Assembly (NCBI GenBank): GCA_011390085.1
Contig: JAABTB010000131.1
Coordinates: forward strand, 1 to 6,610
Source of the DNA: Desulfobacula sp.
GTDB lineage: Bacteria; Desulfobacterota; Desulfobacteria; Desulfobacterales; Desulfobacteraceae
Direction of reading: 5' to 3'
DNA: 6,610 nucleotides
This document shows, piece by piece, positions 1 to 6,167 of the stretch (position 1 is its first letter; every line of letters begins with the position of its first letter). The position numbers and the translations under genes were made by a program. Below the pieces are notes generated by a model. The model searched no databases, had not been told where the DNA came from, and was given only the letters and a program-made list of their open reading frames with translations.

Positions 1-523
1 TGGTCATCAGCATTTCAAGCTCTTCATTGGTAAAGGCAAAGGGGGACTCCTGTTTGTTGATCACCTGGATCACCCCAATGATCTCCCCCCTTATTTTCAG
101 GGGAACACAGAGCATGGCACGGGTCCGGTAACCTGTTTTCCGGTCTGCCTCGGAAGAAAAATTCGGATGTTCATAGGCATCTTCAAGGTTGAGAGGTATT
201 CCGGTTTCAGCCACCAGCCCGGCAATCCCTTTCCCTCTTTTCAGGCGGTATAATTCTTTGATATCGTCTCCGACCTCGCCAAGGGCTATCTGGAAGGTTA
301 GATCCCCTGTTTTTTCATCGACCAGGAGCAGGCTGACCGATTCTGCGAGAAAAACCTTTTGTGTGGCCGTCATGACATTGGAAATCAGTTTTCCGATGGA
401 CAGTTCGGAATTGATCAGATTGGCGATTTCAATGCAGTTGGAAAGGCGCTCGACTTTGTTGATGCAGGACTCAAGGTCTGATGAGTGATCGGTAACCCTG
501 AATTCCGGAATATTTTTTTTCAT
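1..523 (-). CDS. GAF-domain protein, N-terminal part (cut by window edge)
   Basis: Reading leftward from the ATG at 523, an open frame of 174 codons reaches the window edge without a stop, so the C-terminus and any output domain are unseen. Residues 1-40 are a polar, helix-like lead. From about residue 42 on the sequence has GAF character: hydrophobic strands with LLLVDEKTG (66-73), the core GKGIAGLVAETG (98-109), and CVPLKIRGEIIGVIQVINK (139-157). An NKFDE-like motif follows (N156, K157, F162, then N166-E167, with Asn where the classical motif has Asp). GAF domains bind small molecules or mediate dimerisation in sensors, phosphodiesterases, kinases and activators; the ligand cannot be told here. 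The gene diverges from the mla operon, with 122 bp between start codons. There is no Shine-Dalgarno sequence before the ATG, and a strong promoter lies so close that the mRNA may be leaderless. An in-frame TTG at 559 is the only upstream alternative, but its purine-rich box directly abuts it. Confidence 0.85.
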   Translation of the reverse strand, partial: MKKNIPEFRVTDHSSDLESCINKVERLSNCIEIANLINSELSIGKLISNVMTATQKVFLAESVSLLLVDEKTGDLTFQIALGEVGDDIKELYRLKRGKGIAGLVAETGIPLNLEDAYEHPNFSSEADRKTGYRTRAMLCVPLKIRGEIIGVIQVINKQESPFAFTNEELEMLMT

Positions 524-530
524 ACCGGAT

Positions 531-559
531 TTTATATAAAGCCTTTTTAGGTTTGTCAA
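531..559 (-). promoter_or_regulatory. sigma70-type promoter for the GAF gene
   Basis: On the minus strand, TTGACA (559-554, 6/6 match) is followed after exactly 17 bp by TATAAA (536-531, 5/6 match). Transcription would be expected to begin about 6-8 bases further on, at 525-523, which is the start codon of the GAF gene itself. The promoter is predicted from sequence only. It lies back to back with the mlaF promoter; the two -35 boxes are 15 bp apart. Confidence 0.65.
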
Positions 560-574
560 TCCTCGCAATTCCCG

Positions 575-603
575 TTGACACCATAAATTTGGTACGTTAT
601 GGT
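575..603 (+). promoter_or_regulatory. sigma70-type promoter for the mla operon
   Basis: TTGACA (575-580, 6/6) is followed after 17 bp by TATGGT (598-603, 4/6). The predicted transcription start is near 610, leaving a leader of about 36 bases before the mlaF ATG at 646. This placement argues against the longer TTG-initiated mlaF frame (553), whose first codons would lie upstream of the transcript. The weaker -10 box overlaps one arm of an inverted repeat, as expected for a regulated promoter. Confidence 0.55.
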
Positions 604-604
604 G
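579..604. promoter_or_regulatory. operator-like inverted repeat over the mla promoter
   Basis: CACCATAA (579-586) and its exact reverse complement TTATGGTG (597-604) are separated by 10 bp. The left arm overlaps the last two bases of the -35 box (579-580) and the right arm covers the whole -10 box. Because the predicted transcript begins near 610, the dyad would act as DNA rather than as an RNA hairpin, which fits a binding site for a dimeric regulator that blocks RNA polymerase. No regulator gene is recognisable in the window and I cannot match the half-site to a known family. Confidence 0.45.
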
Positions 605-645
605 GGCAAAAAACTCATAACTGCAAAAGCGACGGATTCCATCTT

Positions 646-1431
646 ATGATCCGAGTTGAAAATCTTGTTAAACGGTATGACGGCATTACAGCGTCCAATC
701 ATCTCACCTGTCGTTTTGAAAGAGGCAAGGTCACCGTCATTTTAGGCGGCAGCGGATCCGGGAAAAGCACCCTTTTAAGGCAGTTGACAGGCCTTGAAAA
801 ACCGGATGAAGGAGCCGTATATATTGACGGAAAAGATCTGAACACCCTCAGCCGGAAAGAATTATTTGAAATTCGGAAAAAAATGGGCATGCTGTTCCAG
901 GGATCTGCTCTGTTCAATTATATGACTATTTTTGAGAATATCGCCTTTCCCCTGCGGGAGCATACGAAAATTGCGGATAATATCATTAAAACCATTGTGA
1001 CCATGAAGCTTGAAATGGTCGGGTTGAGAGGAACCGAGCATCTGATGCCGTCCCAGCTTTCAGGTGGGATGATGAAACGGGTCGGCCTTGCCAGGGCAGT
1101 GGTCATGGACCCCACCGTTATTTTTTATGATGAACCCACATCAGGCCTGGACCCCATTTCCACCGGGGTCATCGGAAAACTCATCCAGGATCTCAACAAA
1201 ACATTGAATATCACATCCATTGTGGTATCCCATGATATTGACTCCTGTTTCAAGATAGCCGACAATATCATTCTCTTGTATTACGGGGAAATCATAGCCA
1301 ATGGAACAGTGGATGAGATTCGAAACAGCACGGATGAACGGGTGAAACAGTTTATCCAGGGGGCCCCGGAGGGACCTATCCCCTTTGCCCGGACAGCAAA
1401 AAATTATCTGGATGAAATTCTGTATGATTAA
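646..1431 (+). CDS. mlaF: MlaF-like ABC transporter ATPase (phospholipid transport)
   Basis: ATPase subunit that powers the inner-membrane MlaFEDB lipid transporter from the cytoplasm. From ATG 646 it is 261 residues, close to the family's usual length. All ABC motifs are present: Walker A GGSGSGKST (34-42), Q-loop Gln85 in FQG, signature LSGGMMKR (138-145), Walker B VIFYDEP with catalytic Glu163, D-loop SGLDP (166-170) and H-loop His196. The C-terminal tail, with FIQGAPEGPIPF (236-247), resembles the extension of E. coli MlaF that takes part in subunit contacts. The frame is open upstream to a TTG at 553. I prefer 646 because the protein then starts with the typical MIRVENLVKRYDG and because the predicted promoter lies at 575-603. 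No clear Shine-Dalgarno sequence precedes 646. It is the first gene of the mla operon. A generic organic-solvent-tolerance (Ttg2A) label would mean the same family. Confidence 0.93.
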   Translation: MIRVENLVKRYDGITASNHLTCRFERGKVTVILGGSGSGKSTLLRQLTGLEKPDEGAVYIDGKDLNTLSRKELFEIRKKMGMLFQGSALFNYMTIFENIAFPLREHTKIADNIIKTIVTMKLEMVGLRGTEHLMPSQLSGGMMKRVGLARAVVMDPTVIFYDEPTSGLDPISTGVIGKLIQDLNKTLNITSIVVSHDIDSCFKIADNIILLYYGEIIANGTVDEIRNSTDERVKQFIQGAPEGPIPFARTAKNYLDEILYD

Positions 1432-1437
1432 AGGAGG
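1431..1437 (+). promoter_or_regulatory. strong ribosome binding site deciding the mlaE TTG start
   Basis: AAGGAGG, a near-perfect Shine-Dalgarno sequence, begins on the last base of the mlaF stop codon and ends 10 bases before the TTG at 1448. It supports a non-ATG start for mlaE, and the overlap with the mlaF stop suggests translational coupling. Confidence 0.75.
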
Positions 1438-1447
1438 GGTTTAGAAT

Positions 1448-2215
1448 TTGGAAATCGCATCATCCCTTGGCCGTTTCACCTTATATCGCATCCAGGTATT
1501 GGGCAGAAGCGGGATATTCATTTTTACAGCCATCCTTCAGGCCTTTCTGCCGCCGTTCAGGATATCCCGCCTCATCAAGGAGATTGAGTTTATCGGGTCG
1601 AAATCCTTTTTGATTGTTTTTGTAACAGCACTTTTTACCGGCATGGTTCTGGGGCTCCAGGGATATTATTCCCTGAGCCAGTTTGGTGCAGAAGCAGCCC
1701 TCGGCGTTATGGTGGCCCTTTCCATTATCCGGGAGCTGGGCCCGGTCCTTTGCGCCCTCATGGTGTCCGGCCGTGCCGGGTCTGCCATTACGGCGGAGAT
1801 CGGGATCATGAAAATCACGGACCAGTTCCCGGCCCTTGAGATGATGGCGGTTGATCCCTTGAAATATGTGGTCAGCCCCAAGGTGGTGGCCGGGATTATT
1901 TCCCTGCCGCTGCTGACCGCATTTTTTGATCTCATCGGCATTGCCGGCGGTTATCTGGTCGGTGTGAATCTTTTGGGGGTCAGCGAGGGCGCTTATATCG
2001 GCAAGCTCGCAACAGCGGTAACCTTCAGGGATATCTACGGCGGCGTCATCAAATCCCTTTGTTTCGGACTTCTCATTACCTGGATCGCCACCTTCATGGG
2101 ATATACGGCAGAAGCCACAACCGAAGGGGTCAGCCGTGCCACGACCAATACAGTGGTCCTGACCGCGCTTTCCATCCTGATTGTGGATTATATCTTGACA
2201 TCTTTATTGCTATAG
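1448..2215 (+). CDS. mlaE: MlaE-like permease, inner-membrane subunit of the Mla ABC transporter
   Basis: Transmembrane subunit (MlaE/YrbE, Ttg2B family) that holds the lipid path between the MlaF ATPase dimer and the MlaD ring. It has 255 residues, normal for the family. The N-terminal stretch resembles an amphipathic interface helix (about 10-45), followed by hydrophobic segments near 53-75, 85-107, 145-172, 198-218 and 236-254. The conserved core IIRELGPVLCALMVSGRAG (93-111) followed by AEIG (116-119) is the family hallmark and is fully intact. The start is TTG 1448, chosen from the strong Shine-Dalgarno sequence 10 bases upstream. The next in-frame ATG would remove the first 65 residues, including the interface helix. 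It begins 16 bp after mlaF, and mlaD follows 17 bp downstream. Confidence 0.93.
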   Translation: MEIASSLGRFTLYRIQVLGRSGIFIFTAILQAFLPPFRISRLIKEIEFIGSKSFLIVFVTALFTGMVLGLQGYYSLSQFGAEAALGVMVALSIIRELGPVLCALMVSGRAGSAITAEIGIMKITDQFPALEMMAVDPLKYVVSPKVVAGIISLPLLTAFFDLIGIAGGYLVGVNLLGVSEGAYIGKLATAVTFRDIYGGVIKSLCFGLLITWIATFMGYTAEATTEGVSRATTNTVVLTALSILIVDYILTSLLL

Positions 2216-2232
2216 GATTTAAACTATTGACC

Positions 2233-2670
2233 ATGTACGGTAAAAAAACAGAGATTTCAGTGGGGCTTTTCATGATGGCAGGTATTGCCTGCTTGGTTTA
2301 TCTGTCCGTCCGTCTGGGCAGTGTGGATCTTTTCGGTTCCGATGCCTATGTGGTCAGCGCAAAATTCGGATCCATCGAAGGCCTTGAAGTGGCGGCCTCG
2401 GTCGAGATCGCCGGCGTGCCCGTGGGAAAGGTTAAAAAAATTACCCTTGAGGAAAATGAAGCCCTGGTGGAAATGGAAATCAAAAAAGGAACCCGGATTT
2501 CCGATGATACCATTGCATCCATCCGTACAAAAGGGATCATTGGCGACAAATTTATAAAATTATCCCCTGGCGGATCGGAAGATTTACTGGGAGATAAGGG
2601 GACGTTGATGGATACTGAATCAGCCATCAGCCTGGAAGAACTGGTCAGCAAATATATTTTTAAGAAATAA
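2233..2670 (+). CDS. mlaD: MlaD-like MCE-domain lipid-binding protein, membrane-anchored
   Basis: Single-pass inner-membrane protein with a periplasmic MCE domain. In E. coli, MlaD forms a hexameric ring through which phospholipid passes between MlaE and MlaC. Here it has 145 residues: a short cytoplasmic start, one membrane helix (about 8-28), then an MCE domain (about 38-113) with the expected blocks FGSIEGLEVAASVEIAGVPVG (45-65, the family's most recognisable stretch) and IASIRTKGIIGDKFIKLSPG (94-113). After the domain there is only a short tail ending in a predicted helix (about 127-143). E. coli MlaD is longer (183 residues), so the C-terminal region is reduced here. The start could also be the TTG at 2227, two codons earlier. 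That TTG lies 9 bases after an AGGA box (2214-2217), which is better spacing than the 15 bases to the ATG at 2233. The difference does not change the domains. Confidence 0.92.
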   Translation: MYGKKTEISVGLFMMAGIACLVYLSVRLGSVDLFGSDAYVVSAKFGSIEGLEVAASVEIAGVPVGKVKKITLEENEALVEMEIKKGTRISDDTIASIRTKGIIGDKFIKLSPGGSEDLLGDKGTLMDTESAISLEELVSKYIFKK

Positions 2671-2676
2671 CCGATT

Positions 2677-3069
2677 ATGACATTTAAAATCAAAAGCAGG
2701 ATCAACGACAATATTGGGATGGTCATGGTTGAAGGCGAGGTGGATATGTTCACATCCCCGGACCTGAGGGATAAACTCCTGCCCTTTTTTAAAAAAAAGG
2801 TCAAGGGAATTATTGTGGATCTCACAGGAGTGTCCTTCATGGACAGTTCCGGGATTGCAACCCTTGTGGAAGGACTCCAATGGAGTAAAAAGGAAAAAAG
2901 AGAATTTATTCTGACAGGACTTGGAGCCAATGTCCTCAATGCCCTTACTCTTACCAAACTCAACACCGTGTTCAGCATAAAAGCCGATACAGCAGGCGCT
3001 TACCAGGAATTGCGCGGAATTGACCCCAATATATCCATCCTGTCCGGAGGAATCGATGAAACAAGCTAA
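2677..3069 (+). CDS. mlaB: STAS-domain protein in the MlaB position (anti-sigma-factor-antagonist type)
   Basis: A 130-residue single STAS domain protein (SpoIIAA/RsbV/MlaB fold). It has the N-terminal strands VMVEGEVDMFTSPDLRDKL (16-34), the IIVDLTGVSFMDSSGIATLV core (45-64), and a final strand and helix (77-110). The DSSG motif (56-59) keeps the serine that is phosphorylated in SpoIIAA-type antagonists (Ser58). E. coli MlaB is a STAS protein that binds MlaF and is needed for transporter assembly and activity. Position inside the mla operon makes the same role likely here, although a partner-switching role with an anti-sigma factor or kinase is possible. It starts 6 bp after mlaD, with no good Shine-Dalgarno sequence, so translation is probably coupled. 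Its last 14 bases overlap mlaC, and its codons carry the mlaC ribosome binding site. The symbol rests on domain plus context. Confidence 0.85.
   Translation: MTFKIKSRINDNIGMVMVEGEVDMFTSPDLRDKLLPFFKKKVKGIIVDLTGVSFMDSSGIATLVEGLQWSKKEKREFILTGLGANVLNALTLTKLNTVFSIKADTAGAYQELRGIDPNISILSGGIDETS
3046..3050 (+). promoter_or_regulatory. ribosome binding site for mlaC inside the STAS gene
   Basis: GGAGG lies 5 bases before the ATG at 3056, within the STAS coding sequence. It fixes that ATG as the mlaC start and rules out the in-frame TTG at 3020, which would put 12 residues ahead of the signal peptide. Confidence 0.75.
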
Positions 3070-3655
3070 AACGGCGGTTCTTATTTTTTGCACCATATGT
3101 ATTTTTTTCCCGGCGACCTCCTGCTTTGCTTCATCTATTCAGGATCAGTTGCAGGCGACGATTGGTAAAATTATTGAAATTTTAAAAGATCCGGCCTTAA
3201 AAGGCGAAGCGGCCACCCGGCAAAGAAGAGAAATTCTTCGCAAAGTGATTTATGAACAATTCAGCTTTGAGAAAATGTCTCAGTTGAGCCTTGGCAGGCA
3301 CTGGAGGGATCGGAGCGATGAAGAGAAAAAAGATTTTGTTGAATTGTTTGGAAAACTTCTTGAAGACACCTATATCTCCAGGATTGAGGGATATACCAAT
3401 GAAAAAATCGAATATTTAAAAGAGGTGATTACCGATAAAAGAGTCCAGGTTAATACCAAAATTATCACCGAAAAAATTGAAATCCCCATTGATTATCGTT
3501 TGTATCAGGAAAAAGACGGATCATGGAAGGTCTATGACCTTGTCATCGAAGGCGTCAGCCTGGTGGGAAATTACCGGTCCCAGTTTGATGAAATTCTACA
3601 GAGAGACAATTACGAAAAACTTATAGAAGAATTGAAAAAGAAAGTCCAAGAATGA
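3056..3655 (+). CDS. mlaC: MlaC-like periplasmic phospholipid carrier
   Basis: Soluble periplasmic shuttle (MlaC/Ttg2D family) that carries phospholipid between the MlaFEDB complex and the outer membrane. It has 199 residues, in line with the family. It begins with a signal peptide: basic start (MKQAK), hydrophobic core (about 6-20), and a likely signal peptidase I site after Ala25 (CFA before SSIQD). The mature protein shows the family pattern: FEKMSQLSLGRHWRDRSDEEKKDFVELF-type helices (about 63-90), LEDTYISRI (93-101), and the sheet region with IEIPIDYRLY (141-150), GSWKVYDLVIEGVSLVGNYR (155-174) and FDEIL (177-181). A charged C-terminal helix ends the protein. The residues ATSC (20-23) loosely resemble a lipobox but lack the usual Leu at -3, so a soluble carrier is preferred. 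It is the last gene of the operon. The next gene is convergent, ending 13 bp away, with no GC-rich terminator visible. Confidence 0.92.
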   Translation: MKQAKTAVLIFCTICIFFPATSCFASSIQDQLQATIGKIIEILKDPALKGEAATRQRREILRKVIYEQFSFEKMSQLSLGRHWRDRSDEEKKDFVELFGKLLEDTYISRIEGYTNEKIEYLKEVITDKRVQVNTKIITEKIEIPIDYRLYQEKDGSWKVYDLVIEGVSLVGNYRSQFDEILQRDNYEKLIEELKKKVQE

Positions 3656-3668
3656 TTCATTATTTTTT

Positions 3669-6074
3669 TCAGATCCCTTCCTTATAAAGCGCTTCAGCAT
3701 CAATTGTCGTGTCCGGTTCAGGCGACGACAATGTTGGGACTGTGCCTTCTTTAAAACATTCGAAAATTGTTTCCTGGGAATTTTTATTGGGCAGAAGACC
3801 GGTTTTTGCATCAATTCTCGCGAAGACAATACCCTCCGGTACGGTAAAAGAACGAACCGGTTTTCCTTCCAGGGCTTTTTGCATGTATTCGAGCCAGATG
3901 GGGGCAGCGGCCTTTGCACCGGTCTCGTCTTTGCCGAGAGGGCCTTCCTGGTCAAGCCCGACCCAGACCCCGGTGGTGTATCTGGGTGTATACCCGACAA
4001 ACCAAGCATCATGTAGGTTGTTGGTTGTCCCGGTTTTCCCGGCTGCAGGCCGGTTAAGAGCCTGAACCCGTTTTCCCGTTCCTGTTTTTATGACACTTTC
4101 CAGGAGGCTGGTCATGATATAGGCCGTTCCCATATCAATGACCTTTTTCCGGACGAGCTGAGAGCTTTCCAGCAGTTTTCCGTCCCTGTCCTCTATTTTT
4201 GTGATAAAGACAGGCTCTATAAAATATCCCAGGTTGGAAAATACGGAATAGGCATTGACAAGTTCAAGCAGGGAAACACCTGATGAACCCAGGGCGATGG
4301 ATAGATTCCGGCCGATTTCCGAAGTGATCCCAAGTCGTTTTGCATAATCAATCGCATAATCGATTCCGATATCCTGAAGGATTTTGATGGTGATGATATT
4401 TCGTGATTTTGCCAGTGCTTCGCGAAAAAGGGTCGGACCGTAAAATTTTTCCCCGTAGTTTCTAGGCTTCCAGATATTATCGCTGTAAGGATCTTCAAAG
4501 ACAATGGGGGAATCAATGATGATGGTGGATACCGTATATCCTTTATCAAGGGCGGCGGAATAGACAATGGGTTTGAAGGCGCTTCCCGGCTGGCGTCTGG
4601 ATTGGTAGGCCCTGTTGAATTGACTGGTTTTGTAATCCCGGCCGCCGATCATGGCTTTAACATGGCCGGTTTCAGCTTCAATGCTCAACAAGGCAGATTC
4701 CGCAAGAGGTTCCTGGTCCAGCGTGAATTCAAGGGCATCGTTTTTTGCAGAATCATTGAACAGTTTTACCAGAATAACGTCTCCGGGTCTGAAAACCTGG
4801 GAGGGTTTTTTAATTTTGGCTTCATAATCGGCACGTTCCGGATCAGGCTTTCTCGCCCAGGTCATGGTTTCCCGTTTGATGATGCCCTGGAAATCTCCGA
4901 CCCTGACCCGGGTGACGGCATGATCATCGTCAACGCTGAGAACAACGCCCTGGTAAGGAACCCCATTTTCCAGGATTGAATTGCCGATATTCTCCGACAC
5001 CTCCCGGCAAAAGCTTTCGATCTGAAGGCTGGAAATGGTTTTCAGGGGTCCCCGGTATCCCATGCGCCGGTCCAGTTCCGTTAAGCCTTTGGTCACTGCA
5101 TGAGTTCCGAATTTCTGGAGTTCGATATTGACGGCGGTATGGATTTGAAGCCCCTGTTGATAGAGGGCTTCTTTTCCATAGTTTTTTTCTACATACCGCC
5201 GGACATGTTCCGTATAGCAGGGTACGCTTTCAATAAACCAGTTTTTCCGTGGTTTGATATCCAGCTTCAGGTTAATGGCTTCCGTTGCCTCAAGGTTAGT
5301 GATAAGGCCGTCTTCCTTCATCCGGTTTAATACATAAATCTGCCGCTGCTTTGCCTTGTCCGGAAAACTGAAGGGGGAGTATTTGCTCGGCGCCTGGGGA
5401 AGGCCGGCCAGCATGGAGCATTCTGCCAGGTTAAGGTCCTTTGCATGTTTCCCGAAATAATTCTCTGATGCCGATTCCACGCCATAGGCACCGTGGCCCA
5501 GGTAGATCTGGTTCAGGTAAAGAAAAAGAATCTCGTCCTTGGAAAAATTTTTTTCGATCCTGTAGGCCAGAATGGCTTCTTTGAGTTTTCTTTTATAGGT
5601 ACGTTCCGGAGTCAGGAGAAAGGATTTGGTAACCTGCTGGGTAATGGTGGACCCGCCCTGGACAATGGTACCGGCCTGGACGTTTTTAAGGGATGCCCGG
5701 AGGATGGAGACAATGTCGATACCGGGGTGTTCCCGGAATCTTGAGTCTTCTGCGGCAACAAAGGCATTAATAAGGTTTTTCGGCATTTCAGACAAGGCGA
5801 TGACAATTCTTCGTTCCTCGAAAAATTCACCGATTTTCCTGCCGTCATCTGAAAAAACAGTGGTTACGACGGCCGGCCTGTAATCGTTGAGCGTGTTGAT
5901 CTTAGGCAGGTCCTGATTCAGATAAGAATAAAGACCGGCAAGGCCCGCGGCTCCCAGAAGACCTGAGATAATGAAAAGAACAAACATCCATTTCAGGCAG
6001 GAAAGGAGGAAATGGGTTTCTTTTTTTCTGCCTCTTTGCTTGAGCACCTCGGATTTGCTTTTAATTTTAGCCAT
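3669..6074 (-). CDS. mrcA: class A penicillin-binding protein, PBP1A type (glycosyltransferase/transpeptidase)
   Basis: Bifunctional enzyme that polymerises lipid II into glycan strands and cross-links the stem peptides, acting on the periplasmic face of the inner membrane. It has 801 residues: a basic cytoplasmic tail (1-20), one membrane helix (about 27-50), a GT51 glycosyltransferase domain (about 65-240), an OB-like insertion (about 335-450) and a transpeptidase domain (about 455-735). GT51 motifs are intact: EDSRFREHPG with catalytic Glu109, GGSTITQQ (140-147) and RKLKE (162-166). Transpeptidase motifs are intact: SAFK with nucleophile Ser498 and Lys501, SRN (557-559) and KTGT (680-683). 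The OB insertion places it with PBP1A rather than PBP1B. The start at 6074 is the natural one for the basic tail, although its Shine-Dalgarno sequence is weak. It converges on mlaC and diverges from hisI. The symbol is by family; ponA is used for the same gene in other taxa. Confidence 0.95.
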   Translation of the reverse strand: MAKIKSKSEVLKQRGRKKETHFLLSCLKWMFVLFIISGLLGAAGLAGLYSYLNQDLPKINTLNDYRPAVVTTVFSDDGRKIGEFFEERRIVIALSEMPKNLINAFVAAEDSRFREHPGIDIVSILRASLKNVQAGTIVQGGSTITQQVTKSFLLTPERTYKRKLKEAILAYRIEKNFSKDEILFLYLNQIYLGHGAYGVESASENYFGKHAKDLNLAECSMLAGLPQAPSKYSPFSFPDKAKQRQIYVLNRMKEDGLITNLEATEAINLKLDIKPRKNWFIESVPCYTEHVRRYVEKNYGKEALYQQGLQIHTAVNIELQKFGTHAVTKGLTELDRRMGYRGPLKTISSLQIESFCREVSENIGNSILENGVPYQGVVLSVDDDHAVTRVRVGDFQGIIKRETMTWARKPDPERADYEAKIKKPSQVFRPGDVILVKLFNDSAKNDALEFTLDQEPLAESALLSIEAETGHVKAMIGGRDYKTSQFNRAYQSRRQPGSAFKPIVYSAALDKGYTVSTIIIDSPIVFEDPYSDNIWKPRNYGEKFYGPTLFREALAKSRNIITIKILQDIGIDYAIDYAKRLGITSEIGRNLSIALGSSGVSLLELVNAYSVFSNLGYFIEPVFITKIEDRDGKLLESSQLVRKKVIDMGTAYIMTSLLESVIKTGTGKRVQALNRPAAGKTGTTNNLHDAWFVGYTPRYTTGVWVGLDQEGPLGKDETGAKAAAPIWLEYMQKALEGKPVRSFTVPEGIVFARIDAKTGLLPNKNSQETIFECFKEGTVPTLSSPEPDTTIDAEALYKEGI
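3703..3732. repeat. 8-bp perfect inverted repeat inside the PBP gene end
   Basis: ATTGTCGT (3703-3710) and ACGACAAT (3725-3732) are exact reverse complements separated by 14 bases. They lie in the codons for about residues 781-790 of the penicillin-binding protein and about 50 bp beyond the end of mlaC. No T-run follows on either strand, so it is not a standard intrinsic terminator. As RNA it could form a stem at the 3' end of a read-through mla transcript. It may simply be chance. Confidence 0.3.
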
Positions 6075-6104
6075 AATATCCAGTCAACGGTTTCATTTTT
6101 TTGC

Positions 6105-6133
6105 TTATTACCAGATTACCGGATATAAGGCAA
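6105..6133 (-). promoter_or_regulatory. possible promoter for the penicillin-binding protein gene
   Basis: On the minus strand, TTGCCT (6133-6128, 4/6) is followed after 17 bp by TAATAA (6110-6105, 3/6), preceded by TGG as in extended -10 promoters. Transcription would begin near 6098, about 24 bases before the start codon. The match is weak and rests on spacing and location. Confidence 0.3.
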
Positions 6134-6167
6134 CCCTGCCTGTGAAATCGATTTTATTTTTTAAAAA

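Noticed and set aside
189..488. 99-codon plus-strand open frame opposite the GAF gene
   Set aside because: The minus-strand frame encodes a clear GAF domain; the plus-strand translation shows no domain and is rich in Ser and Arg as antisense frames often are.
553..645. Longer mlaF with a TTG start at 553, adding 31 residues
   Set aside because: The extra residues do not resemble MlaF, and the region holds the predicted promoter (575-603). The ATG at 646 gives the typical N-terminus.
2346..2978. 210-codon open frame on the minus strand across mlaD and the STAS gene
   Set aside because: It is antisense to two genes with clear domain matches, its translation is low-complexity (Ser/Leu/Pro rich) with no recognisable motif, and it has no promoter or ribosome site. 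It is a shadow of the real frames.
2620..3096. 158-codon open frame on the minus strand over the STAS gene
   Set aside because: It is a shadow frame opposite a well-supported coding sequence, with no family resemblance.
3122..3135. Possible lipoprotein signal (ATSC) in MlaC
   Set aside because: The lipobox lacks the usual Leu at -3, a signal peptidase I site follows at once (CFA), and MlaC family members are soluble periplasmic carriers.
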